Made by a program: the position numbers and the translations under genes
Notes under the pieces: model-generated
What the model saw: only the letters and a program-made list of their open reading frames with translations
What the model was told of the DNA's origin: nothing
Database searches by the model: none
NCBI GenBank assembly: GCA_038501785.1
Contig: JBAMJR010000154.1
Coordinates: forward strand, 124,001 to 188,000
Reading direction: 5' to 3'
Source of the DNA: Myoxocephalus aenaeus
Taxonomy: Eukaryota > Chordata > Actinopteri > Perciformes > Cottidae
Length of the DNA stretch: 64,000 nt
In this document: in pieces, positions 36,718 to 49,900 of the stretch
How positions within the stretch are numbered: position 1 is the first letter of the stretch
Layout of the letters: each line of letters opens with the position of its first letter

Positions 36718-36945
36718 GTGAGTTACTCATTTATTCTAAGGATATACCCCACATTTACAACAATTCAGTATTTTGTAGTTTGACTTTCAACATCAATCAA
36801 CTGTTTTGCTGTTTACATTTGACTTAGCAGTTAAATGTATGGATGCACAAACCTTTCCACTCTGATGCAGAAACTACTTTTATGGACAGTGAAATTGATT
36901 GATTTTGATTTGTTGTCATTACTTTTCTCCATAGTTGGGACAAGG

Positions 36946-37980
36946 ATGTTCCTCTCCTCTACATTGCTGCTGCTGGTCACAGCACTGACCAGCGTCTGGG
37001 CCCAGGATGTTCACAAAGAGAAGAAAATTAGCAAGAAATCCAAGGCCAAACACCTGGCTGCAAATATTCATGACGGACAAGGTAAGACAATAAATGGAAA
37101 ATAGAACAAATACAAATTACTTTATTCCAATCGGCATACCAATTGCCTTTTTGCTGCAGGAAATTAAACATCATGTTGCGCCAGTATTATGTTCATGTAT
37201 TGTTTATATCTTACTCTGATTGCACCAATCTGCAGTTTTCATCTGTGTGAAAACTTACAGATAAAAAAGAAAAGAAAAAAGGATGCATCATTTTGACATG
37301 AAGTTAAATCAAAAAATGTATGTCACTTAATCAAAGCAATAACACAAAAAAAGACATGTTGTGTTGCCAATGGCGAATCCTTCATCTTCTCCTGTGTGCA
37401 CACAGCCATCCTAGATGAGGACTGTGTCTTGGAGATCTCCTTCCTGTTGGACAGCTCTGAGAGCGCCAAGGACAATCATGAGCAGGAAAAGCAGTTCACT
37501 TTGAACATCGTGGACAGACTCCAAGGGGTGCAGCTGCAGACCGGCCGCAGCTTGAGTTTAAGGGTGGCTCTGCTGCAGTACAGCAGTCACGTTATCACAG
37601 AGCAAACCTTCAAAGACTGGAGGGGCCCAGAAAACTTTAAGACCCACATTGCACCCATCATCTACATTGGGCACGGCACCTACACCACCTACGCCATCAC
37701 CAACATGACCAAGATCTACCTGGAGGAATCCACCCCCGGCAGCATCAAAGTAGCCCTGCTGCTTACAGATGGTATTTCCCACCCGAGGAACCCTGACATT
37801 TTCTCTGCTGTTGCTGATGCCAAGAACCAGGGCATCAAATTCTTCACTTTGGGCATCACACGGGAAGCTAACGACCCAGCCAATTTAGCCCAGCTTCGTC
37901 TAATCGCCAGCTCCCCAGCTTCCAACTTCCTCCACAATTTACAGGACGAAGACATTGTTGAAAAAATCGTCACTGAGATT
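36946..37980 (+). CDS. col28a2: col28a2-like exons: signal peptide and first vWA domain
   Basis: Exon 36946-37081 encodes MFLSSTLLLLVTALTSVWA, a clear signal peptide, then a Lys-rich stretch (KEKKISKKSKAK). Exon 37406-37980 encodes vWA1 (residues about 46-237). It carries the metal-ion site motif DSSES in SFLLDSSESAKD, the conserved Thr region in HGTYTTYAITNM, and LLLTDGISHP, so the site looks intact. Exons 38500-38520 (7 residues) and 38644-38703 follow; the latter has CPLAQRCAC before the first Gly-X-Y triplets. The vWA domain is expected to bind matrix partners. Confidence 0.88.
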
Positions 37981-40900
37981 GTGAGTATAATCCCTTTCTT
38001 TCAGCAGGCCCCGCTGAGAAGAAAAGGGATGTATTTGCTTTGACTGAGGATCTATTCTAAGTTGACACATGGACAGGCTTGTTCAGGTATTCGTATAGAG
38101 ATGGAATGATGAAAATGCTCTGGAGAAACAAAGGAAAGAATATATTTGACAGCTCTGGATTTTAAGCTTTTTACACAGCTTTAGAAAAATACTGTTTGAC
38201 ATCTGCATGAGCACCTCCCCGAGGATTCCCAGAATTTCTCACATGACTTGCATTATTACACTGGCGATAACGTGAAGTTTTCAGGAATGTTATTTGTCTT
38301 TCTCCTGTTAAGTTTAAGTGTCCATACCTCTGGTTTATCCAAATCGTTTCTGTGTGCATGAATTTTTATTATTGTGCTTATAAATAATCATAACACATTT
38401 GCATCACTAAGCAATGAGCGGACAAATCTCACTAGGGACAACATTATTGCTTTAATTCAAATTCTTGCAGATATTTATTAACTTTTGTTTTCTTTGCAGA
38501 CTGGCATGGCTGATGAAGGAGTAAGTAGTATTACATTTAGACAGCTCATAGGGAATCTTTTGAAATGCAATAATGTGTAATTAGGCTAGAGCGTGAAGAA
38601 TTACATTCATAACAGATTAGCAAATGGGTCTCTTTGTCTGCAGTGCCCTCTGGCTCAGAGATGTGCCTGTGAGAAAGGAGAGAGGGGACCAAGTGGGCCT
38701 GCGGTGAGTATTTAGCTTCAAACTTTTCCAAAATATTCCACAACCATAGAGCACTTCCCTTTGAAGTGTCACTAGTCAGAAGAAAGATTTCCTGAAATCT
38801 TGTACAGAGAAATCTAACATGATCCTGATAGTTTAGGAAAGTAATTGTGCAGTTTTGAACAATCAGGATAATTGCATGCTTTTTTCTGCTCAGTATAACT
38901 TGTAGGCATTTGCACAAGTAGAGCCAGTGGATATGGTCCTGCCCCACATTCTAAAGGCAAATCTCTGGCAACAGGAAAGGGTGATCGCAGACTGTCTGCT
39001 ATTCCCACGGAAATATCTTTGTTGTGCCCTGTCTCAACCAAATTTCGTGCATTTCTCATGTCACATAAGATGTCCCCCTTGGAAACAAGAGGCACCGCAT
39101 ATAGAACTCCACTCCCTATAAAACTGGACCTTTGGCCACCATAAATCTCCCACTCTACCCATAATGCCTCAGTTAATAACACAGTGATAGAAGGACTGCA
39201 GTGTGGAACGGCAAATATTACACTTCTTTTCTGTGTGAAGCTAGAAGAAGATGATCCCATCCACTCTAGACACCCACTCAAATATGAGCTAAGTGTCAAG
39301 CTATCCAGCAACCTAGCAGATAATCATGCTGCTGACAGACAGCTGCATGGCCATTAACCAGGTGCTTTCTCCTCAGAGAGATTCTTAAAATTCTTACACT
39401 CAGACAAAGAGGCTCTCATAATTGCTCTCATTAGTTTAATGGGCAGAAACTAGGGATTTCTGGTGGATAGCAATTGACACAGGTTGTCCAGGTGCAGCTC
39501 AAGACAATGACCCCTGGCCCTGTGAACAAGACACCTCATGCCCACCTATGGCTTCAACTGTCAGCTCTCACACCCATGAGCACATACAACACACATTCTG
39601 ACATCAGCCCAGTTACCTTTCCCCCTATGTCATTCCCAAACAATGCCTGTCTAGAGGTAAAGAAAACGTTCACTTTGCATTGACATCAAGGTCAAGCTTC
39701 AAGCTGCTGCATCACATGACACACTTTACAACAATGTGACAATACATTACCGTGTGGGACATCATAGAACTGATGCACCCTGAGCACAGGCTGGTTATAT
39801 AAAGACGGAAGAAAGGGATGTTCTTTTTCCCCCGGCGGTCTTCATGGCCGTTAGAGTAAGACGTGGAAGCTTGACAGGTTACCATCCATACTTGTATGCC
39901 ATATCGAAATACACTCTCACAAAATCACGAGATTACTATTCACATCACAGAGTTCAAGCCTTATAAAATAAATACAACCTCTGTTTTAGCCGTGAACAAA
40001 GATGTTCAACATGTTCAACTTACATAAAACTTAATGTGGACACCAAGAGGTGAGCAAAATGTCAGTTGAAGAAATGAATCACCTTAATCCTGACTTTGTT
40101 TTATTCTCCAGGGCAAAAAAGGTCGCTCCGGAGATGATGGCGCCTCGGGGCTTAAAGGGCAAAAGGTATGTGCTTTTGATGGACATGTGCGATACTAATG
40201 CCTTAGCTGGCGGGCCCCTTCAGGTTTTACATAATACTTCCTAAGTTCTCCACAACTAAATTCTGTGTTCAAATTTTGGAAAAAGTTTTCAGGCTTCCTG
40301 AACTGGGTCATCCAAACTCGGTTAAATTCTTCGTCAAACTTAAATGTATGTCCATAATAGTAATAGACACATGAAATCTAGGACTAGTATATATGATTAT
40401 CATTTACTAATATATATTAGGAATTTGTAACATATATGCACATTTTTGGTTTAGTTAGTATTTAGATGTTACTTTTAAAAACATGACCGGCTTCACTGCA
40501 CATGGAACTTTTCCAGATGTTCATGAGAATAAAGAAACCATCGTCTGTATCACTATAAATACAAAATGTAGTCCAAAAGGATAATGGTCTGTTCTGTGGG
40601 TGAGTTTTGGGATGGAATCAAGAAACTAACTCATGAAGAAATAGAAGCTCATGTGGAATTAACTTGACCGATATTATTATTTGTGAATGCCTTTTACTTA
40701 GCCAGAGACTGATAACGTTTCTTCTTACTCGTTCGTAACTCATCTCCGGTGAAGTACCCCAGGTCTCCTTTTATTCTCTCTATGTGCTCACACTGGGCTA
40801 TGTTATTATCAAATCCATTTGTGTTTGGGGCTTATATGGCTTATACACATTAACATGTGTTCAGGATTTCAGTCTAATAATGTTGTTGTTACAGTAGGGG

Positions 40901-43900
40901 AAAGATGTTTAATTTTTCCATGTCTTTTATTTTTGCTTCTCTACTTAATCTGTTTATACCTGCAAAATCAGACAAAATGCCACTCAAACCACTCAGTACC
41001 TGAACACAAAATGTTTATTCAGTGTTCAGGTACTTTGCTTTACAGTGGCTGTATAATGAATCTGTGTAATTTCTGTCATATCAGGGTGAAGCAGGACTAA
41101 GTGGTCTACTTGGGCGTGAGGGTGCTGAGGTAAATGTTGCTATTTATGACCCGAATTAAGAAAATATGAATTACTATCTCAGTAGTTTGTTAACACATAG
41201 ATCTCATTCTTTTCTCTCTCTTTTTAAGGGAAAACCAGGTTACAAAGGAGAGATGGTATGTGATTTAGATTAATGACAATGATAACATTTTATTTTTTTG
41301 GAGACTATGCAAGCCGATTCAATACTTGTAATTTCTACACAGGGTGAGAGGGGTGAGTGCGGCACTCCAGGAATCAAAGGAGACAGGGTACAACTGCACT
41401 GTTGATACCACACATACTACACATTATATATTATATTTCCATGTTTGATACTGCACGTACTGTGTATGATCTTATGGCCTTTCTCTTCCCTGTGTGGTGT
41501 GCTTCAGGGTCCGGAGGGTCCCGTTGGAACAAGAGGACTTAGAGGTCTGCAGGTCAGTAATATTTCAGTAGTAAAATATGCAATTCATATGTTTAAAATG
41601 ATTGTATTTAATAGTTAACACATTATATTGTTTTGACAAAGAGACGAAAGAGAGAACAGATTTTTTTACTTTAGATATTGGTACTCAAGAGTATGACATT
41701 CTGCGTTTTATTAGTACTCATTGGACTGTTCTTTGTGTTCTCAAACCTAAGGAAAATCCCCTTTATTAAAGAATGAAATAGCTGCAGAAATCATCAGGTC
41801 ATGTGAAACACACACAAGCACATAATCTAATGTTTCTGGATATTTCTTAATTAATGTTTGTGTTGTATAATGTTTCTGCCCAGGGGTTACCGGGACCACT
41901 AGGAGACATCGGACCCGAGGGCCTGCAGGGAAAGCAGGTCAGCCTCTTTTTTTATCAACTTTTACTTGCCTCATCGTGCACATCTGCTGTGACGTTTACA
42001 TTTCCGTTTATGATTAGTTTAAAGGTCGGAGCTTTAACACCCTAGACTTTACTGTGCAGCACAGAGGCCTGTTTGTCTGGTAATAAACCCCTGTGTGAAA
42101 ACTTGGCAATGAGCCAAATCTTCCCCATCATTACTGTTATTTACCAGAACAGGGATGAGCTCTCAGCAAAATATTTCACTACAGGTTCTCTTAATGTTCT
42201 CCTTGTATCCTGTTTCTAAATACAGACTAGGAAGTGCCTCCAGCATTGTTAGCATCTCACACAAGACCTGCAGTTAATAACATACAAGAAAAGTCTATGT
42301 TTGCTCGGTGGCTCGCCATGTAAAGACATGTAGGAAGCATCTGCAAAGGTTAACAGGACTCCTGGTGGTCCCTATGTAGTATAATTTGTGTATATGTTTC
42401 TCAAAAGACTCCACACCATAAGTGAAATCCTAAGTGTGCCTCTCACTCCACAGTCCTCACAATCAAATTAGCATCACATGAATAACATGAACGATAAGTT
42501 AATCATTCAGATGACATGTTAAAGTAGTCAATTGGTAGGAACTATTATATTCTTTTAAAACAAGATAGAATAATTCCATTACAGGGCTTTATGTCAGGCT
42601 CTACATTTTAGCTTTTGCTTTAATTTAAATTTTTTAGATAAAGTTATCCATCCAAAACTGTGATGTGGTAAAGAGCCTCCAGCAGTTCTTTGTTAATTTG
42701 AGAAACTGTCGTTTGGAGTTTCTTGAGCTTTGAGACAATGGAGCTAATTAATTTAGCTCCTATTTGTCCTAACCTGCAGGAAGAGATCAAATATCTCGTC
42801 CACTACGCAAAAGACATTTCAGCTTCAAAGAAGCACGTTACCTGCATGTTCGCATGCGTGTATACAATTAAATTCAGTTTTAAGTTAGGTAGGGCTTTTC
42901 AGGGGTGCAACATCGTGTTTAATTAAACAATAAATGAACGACATCAAAGATTTAAAAACAGAGGCTAAAAAGATTCTAAAAAAACAAAAGCGATGTCAAG
43001 TTATGTACTAAACTAATGGTTTAGGACTCATGTCCTTTTGCTATATTGATACATGATTTAAGCTCCACTTATGTTCGGTGTTTATTTGTGATCACAGGGT
43101 GAACGTGGCTCACCTGGCTCTTCAGGAATTCAGGGGGAAACTGGTGTTGGACTTTCTGGACCAAAAGTAAATGACGTTATGGATTAACCTCTGAATATTT
43201 TTCTTGTACTTTGTATTATTTAATATCTGCTATTCTTCGAGTTTCTTTTATTAAATTAAGTCACTTCAAATCTGCAGGGTGACGTGGGATTCCAGGGCCG
43301 ACCAGGTCCTCCCGGTCCCCATGGAGTGGGTGAACCCGGCCTTCCTGTAAGTCGAGAGGAAACGATCTGCTATTCTAAAGTGTTTAAGGTGTTTTGTGTC
43401 CGTGATGACCAGATTTGTTTCAGTCGCCAATGGGATCTGTTGAGAAAGCAAAGCACAAAGGTCCTATGACCTGAGCAATGTTTGGGTGACACATTGTGCA
43501 CTCTGGCTTTGTTTGCAGGGACCTCAAGGACCACAAGGTGTTCAAGGGGAAAAAGGACCCCATGGTGAGGGGTTTCCCGGATCAAAGGTATTATTTTGAG
43601 CCTATCATCAGAGAACTCATCAAACATTGTCTTGTTGAAAACTTAAACATACCACAATGCTCTGCTAACGTTCTCTATAGAGTAGACCAGTATTTCAAAG
43701 AAATAAGAAAAGAATAGTCTGAACATATGTGTTATAGAGTAATTCAATAACAAAGAGTAATTTCTTAATGAAGTAATGCCGAAATGCCTCAAAAAATATT
43801 AATGAATGTTAAAATGTTGCAAAGAACTTTCTAGCGTTTGTGCTTTTTAGTGTCCCATAGAAACAGTTTCTGTTTTATTGAGAGCTTCATGCAGCGTGTT

Positions 43901-46900
43901 TCTCTTTAGCGGTGCTTTTTCTCAACGTGTTGATTCTTCATTTGCTTGTGTTGTGTATTTCTTTTATGTATTTTCTTAATTTGAAGTTAGCTTTGAGCTC
44001 TCAGAGCCACCTTATGAACATAATGTCAACCTGACATCAATATCCAATAAGGGGCTGCAGATATCCTTTAATTGATGAGCAGGCAGTAATGCAATTTCAA
44101 AACATATCTGCATGTTTGAAAGTGGTATAGATTATTACCAGGAGAGGGGAGATTATGGGAACGCCCACACCTATATCTAATTCGTCGTAAATAAATACAC
44201 TTTTATTTGTTCCGGGGAAAGCTCTTAGAAAATGAACACTGGGTTAGGGTTAGGGTTAGGATGTCCTCAAGCAAGTTATAGATTTTACTCTTCTGCTGAC
44301 TTGTAAAAAGGGATCAGAGTGCTTCTGTGAGAGGTGACCAAACCCTCCCTTCTCACACACAAACACACATAACGTTGGCGTGATCAGCTCTGCATGTTTG
44401 CATTTCATTACACTTGGATGTTGCTGAGGCTGCTTCCATAAGCAACCACTTAACTTCATGATTTACTGGCTCTGGAAAAAGTGAATGCAGTCAAGAAGTG
44501 CCATAAAGAAAAAAAACGGTTGTGTTCTTTGTGCGAACAATCCTGTTGTATCAATCACAAGCGGATAACAGGAGCCAACATGCTCTTCTTCCGCGCTCTC
44601 TTTGCTGACAACAATGCAGACTTGGCTGTGACCCAAAGGCAAGTGGTTGTGATGTAACTGACAGAAATAACTTGATTTTGTTCCACAGGGAGAACGGGGG
44701 CTCAATGGACCGAGGGGGTCAAGAGGACAGCAGGGCGTAGGAATCAAAGGAGAAAGGGTGGGTTATAAATATATCATGTAACAAAGAGAATATACTGCAA
44801 ACCCTCAGGTTTACACAACAAAGGCTCTTCAGGAGGGAGTTTAAATGTCAAGATGGCATCTTGGAGCACTGGAATGAATTATTAGGTGATTTGTGTGTGT
44901 TTCCACTGTTACCTGTTGAACAGTGGAATGGAACATTTTCGGGTCAACGATTGGACTTGAAAGCATTATTTATGTAGTATTTATGTATTTATAAATCATC
45001 AGAACTCTTTTTTTCCCCAAAATAGATAGACTCTAGGCATAGGTTTCTCTTAACAAAAGTATCATGGGTGACAGTCCAGGTATACATTTGATTGAGGACC
45101 CAAAAGCATCAGTTTGCTTTATATTTCTTTACAAACAAGGTAAGCAACAGTTTAGTCAATGATCATAGCAGATAGGCAAAGGAGGTGTTACTAATGACAG
45201 ACTAGATATTGATTATATATGTAACGTATTGTCAAGGTCACTGAGAGGATTTTCATATTAAACTGACTATGGTGTTTCACTTCCAGGGGGCCTTGGGACT
45301 TCCAGGTTTTCCAGGGCCAACTGGACTGGCAGGAGCAGGCATACAGGGAGAGAAGGTCAGCAAATTATCTTCATCTATATTTTTACAATGTCCCACTGAC
45401 ATATCAGGACATAGATGAGTAGGACACTCTGCAAGCCTTCTAATCGTTATTACTGCTCAGGGAGTCGAGGGTCCGAGAGGTCCACCAGGAGGCAGAGGAC
45501 ATCCAGGAGAAGGTTTATCTGGACCAAAGGTTTGTTTAAACAGCTGCTGTATGAAATGTAGCTAAATAAAATATAATAAAAAGTGTTATTGTTTACAGGA
45601 CATAATGTTTATATTGTACATTATCAAAGATAAGGTGTGCTGGACAATGAACTGGCCAAACAACATACAAATCGAGTGCAGAACTTCCAGGTGTGTTATT
45701 TTTCTCGTAATTACCCATGTTATCATGCTATTTCTATTCTAGGGAGACCAAGGTTTACCGGGAGAGCAGGGAGCCACAGGAGAGAGAGGCATTGGTGAGC
45801 CTGGTTCAAAGGTAAACAAGTCACTTTATTTATGGCCTATATAGTTAGCATATATTGAGTGTGAATGTATTGAATCCATCGAATATCAAATAATACCATT
45901 CTACTGCCACAGGGAGAGCCCGGAGCCTCTGGTTTGGGTGGCCTGCCTGGTCTTCCAGGAGAGGATGGAGCTCCAGGGCAGAAGGTAAAGTACATTCAAA
46001 GTACATCATGCCAACTCTGTGGAAAACTTCCACTCTACAATAAACACATTGATTATTACCAAAATTATTTTTCACAGCTGAGTGACTGCTTCTGTCTCAT
46101 CTACTTTCCCTCTCTTAGGGGGAGGCTGGTTTACATGGTTTAAGAGGTCCCGAGGGAGCACAAGGAATTGGCACTCAAGGGGAGAAGGTATGATTTAGAT
46201 GATATATCTGTGTGTTTGTCAAAATGTATACAACAACAAAGGTAATCAGATAATGTGTGCTGTAATCCCTCCCAGGGTGACCAGGGTCTCAGAGGCATCC
46301 GTGGGTTACATGGGCCTCCCGGGATCTCAGGACCCTCTGGACCAAAGGTAAGAGTTGATGGATACATTAGATAGTACAAGCCGCCTTTATTCTCTGATGA
46401 AAACGTTGCTTTAGAGGATTTATGCCATAGCAACCCAATCTTTGAATAGAGCCAAAAAACAAGTTTTGTGGTAGTTGTGTTGCATTAATTAAAGACATGA
46501 TTTGGCTCTTGCCAAACCTCCTCTTTCAGGGTGAACGTGGGATACCAGGCCAGCAGGGCATGTCGGGACAGCCAGGACGATCCATATCAGGTCCAAAGGT
46601 AAATAGTCATCCTCAAACTGTCTCTTAACACAGATCTTGGCACCGAGGTAGACAGGTAGCAGGCAGCCAGAAGAGCCGCCAGATAGACTCTGGTGTGCTG
46701 TCATGTTTCTAAATTGTTTCCACAAATCAACACTGTGACTGTATTGTCTCCAGGGGGATGTAGGCCCTGCTGGTCCTCCTGGTCCTGTTGGAGAAACAGG
46801 CCATGGATTACCTGGTCCAAAGGTACTGTAAACACTGTAATCTTTTTAGAGCATTTATGTGCGCTATGGTCTTCTTAATCTTAATTTAACTTCCATTGCT

Positions 46901-49900
46901 TGCTCTATAGTTTGCATCCATCATTGCATGCTGTATGTCATCCCCTCTCTCCCATGCCTTTCCTGTTTATCTCTCACTCTCTTCATATACTTTATATACA
47001 TTCATTATTGTTGTATTATTGTTCTAATTAGCATGACGTTGATCTTCATCACTACATTGTGTTTAAACAGGGTGATCGTGGCCATCTGGGTTTAATAGGT
47101 TCAGTTGGTCCAAAAGGCGAAGGCATCCCCGGCCCTGTGGTTTGTTTCATCAACATTTTGCAAATTACATTTCTGCAACTTAATCTTGTTCAAGCTGGAA
47201 CGGTCTGAACTAATTTCACTACTTATTTTAGGGTCCTCCAGGCCTGCCAGGAGTATCAGGTGAGCCGGGTCCAGAAGGAGTAGGAATACCTGGTCCCAAG
47301 GTTTGTGTCTACATGTTTTTAGTTTTTAGGTTTTTTTTTGCATGCGTGTGTTTTTATTTGTATAACTAATAGTGCATTTGATAATGTCATGTCTGTTTCA
47401 GGGTGATGTTGGCTTTAGGGGATTGCCAGGTTTGCCCGGCCCAACTGGAGAGGGCTTACAAGGACCACCTGTAAGAAAAATGAGTTAACAAACCACTTAA
47501 TCGAATTATAATCAATATTCAAATCTGATCCTCGCTAATAACTACACATATTAAACATTTGACAATATATGAGGTTATAAGTTGCCCTATTCTTATTTAC
47601 TATATAATGCAAGTTTGCAATCTTTTTTTTTTTAATAAACAAGTGGTCTGATTACTTGTAAACATTTGTTTTAAGGGTACGGTTGGGAGGACAGGACCTC
47701 CCGGTCCAGCTGGACCTTCAGGAGAAGGTATTCAAGGCCCGAAGGTAACTGTTACCACTGTTTTACACAAGCACTGTCTTTCAAGCATTTACCAAGCTCT
47801 TTATTATCTAGATTAATGCATGTTTGTTCACAGCAAGTGGGTGAAGCAATATGATACACTTGTTTGGTGCTGACATGTTACGGAACAAAATAGCTGCAGG
47901 ACAAAACATAACAATAATTTATGATCTACCGAGAGGGTGGAAAGTTTCCATATCATTCAATAAATCTAAAATCAAATTTCAGGGTGAGTCAGGATCTCAA
48001 GGTATGACTGGGCCGAGAGGGCCTCAGGGAGATGGATTTCCTGGAGCTAAGGTAAGAGATTTACACATACCTTCTAAATATTGTGTTGATATATGACGGT
48101 CTCTATCTGATCATCTACAATTGCCTTGTTGCAGGGTGATCGTGGATCACATGGTGAAAGGGGAAATAAAGGTACAAAAGGTGACTTGGGTGATCATGGA
48201 ATCTCTGGTGAAGCCGTAAGAAAAACTTCCTTACTTCCTGAAATAAATACTCAAACTGATAATATGAAGTCTCAATTAAGCTTACTGTAATATTGTTTTA
48301 AATTGTTCTCTAATCCCAGGGAAGGCCAGGAGCAAAAGGAGACCAAGGCCTCACAGTAAGTTCATCAATTCAACTAATGTTTGAACATTCAATAGATTAA
48401 AGTGATTTTGTACAAATATAAATATTCTTACATGTTTCAGAGGGAGGACATTATTAAGCTGATCAAAGAAATCTGTGGTAAGACTTCAAGTCCGTTTAAT
48501 GGTGTATATGGTATCTAAAGGGAACACGTTGAAATGTAAAATGTGCAAAGAGATCTGATATATCTATTCGCAGTTACTTTGAACTGACAAGTAAGATGAA
48601 TGTCGTGCCAAATTGTGAAAAAGTAGGAAAGGAGTTTAAAATTGTATTGTTTTGGTTCAGATTCTGATGTAATAATTTAAAATAGGCCACAATGTTTAAT
48701 AGCAATAACAATTGTTGCGCACTAGGTAAAAACGTTTCCTTTTTCTCAGGATGTGGCATCAAGTGCAAAGAACGGCCAATGGAACTTGTGTTCGTCATTG
48801 ACAGCTCAGAGAGTGTCGGCCCCGAGAACTTTGAAATCATCAAGGACTTTGTCACCAGGTTAGTCGACCGGACCACAGTTGGACGCAACGCCACCAGGAT
48901 TGGACTGGTCCTCTACAGTCTGGATGTCCATTTGGAGTTCAACTTGGTTCGCTACATGAGCAAACAAGACGTCAAGCAGGCAATCAGGAAAATGGCGTAC
49001 ATGGGTGAGGGCACCTACACCGGCACCGCCATCAGAAAGGCAACTCAGGAGGCTTTCTTCAGCGCTCGGCCTGGAGTCAGGAAAGTAGCCATCGTGATCA
49101 CCGATGGTCAAACTGACAAACGAGAGTCTGTCAAACTTGACATAGCTGTGAGGGAAGCTCATGCTGCAAACATTGAGATGTACGCCCTGGGGATTGTCAA
49201 TTCTTCTGATCCAACGCAGATGGAGTTCCTGCAAGAACTCAACCTCATTGCCTCTGACCCCGACAGCGAACACATGTACCTTATTGATGACTTCAATACT
49301 CTACCAGGTGATATTCACAGTCAAATGTTGTATGTATGTTCGGTAGTGTGTTCATTAAAATATAAAGTCATAATTGCTCTCAGCTGACCGGTTGTTAAGT
49401 TCCTAACTGATTTCTAAATAATTTTTTTCAGCTCTAGAGTCGAAACTCGTCAGCCAATTCTGTGAAGATGAAAATGGCGCCCTCATTTACAATCGCATTA
49501 CAAATGGCCACTGGAATGGCAACAATGGCCATAGGCATGGAAACAATGGAAATGGAGAGAATACCAATGGATATAATGGACATAATGGTTATGGTCATGG
49601 AAATAATGGATATGGAAACACCGAAAATGGTCACGATTTCCAAGGGGAAATTCAAAATCCGAAACGCACCAACAGCCGAGGGCGTGGAGACACTTTCACA
49701 CTGCCCATCAGTGCTGATCCTCTTCCTATTCAGGTCTGAAAATTCATTTTCCATTGTTTTAAGTAAAGTATATTGTTGTCATTTTCTTCATGGATGGTGC
49801 AGAATTCATCACAACAGTGACACATTCTATGTTTCCGTCTTACTCCAGGTGCTGGAAGATGATGAAGGTGAAGATTTAGACTTAAGAGCCCAAGCACGGG

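Noticed and set aside
38704..43097. Possible missed collagen exons in the long introns
   Set aside because: No Gly-X-Y frames with splice sites were found, and the summed domain (about 531 residues) already equals the family length.
43098..48051. Regularly spaced similar 69-bp units, which might look like a repeat array or CRISPR-like structure
   Set aside because: Each unit is a collagen exon with its own splice signals, and the spacers are introns of very different length.
49434..49754. Minus-strand Ile/Ser-rich ORF opposite the Asn-Gly repeat
   Set aside because: The plus frame is fixed by the vWA2 and Kunitz exon phases; the antisense frame is a by-product of the repeat.
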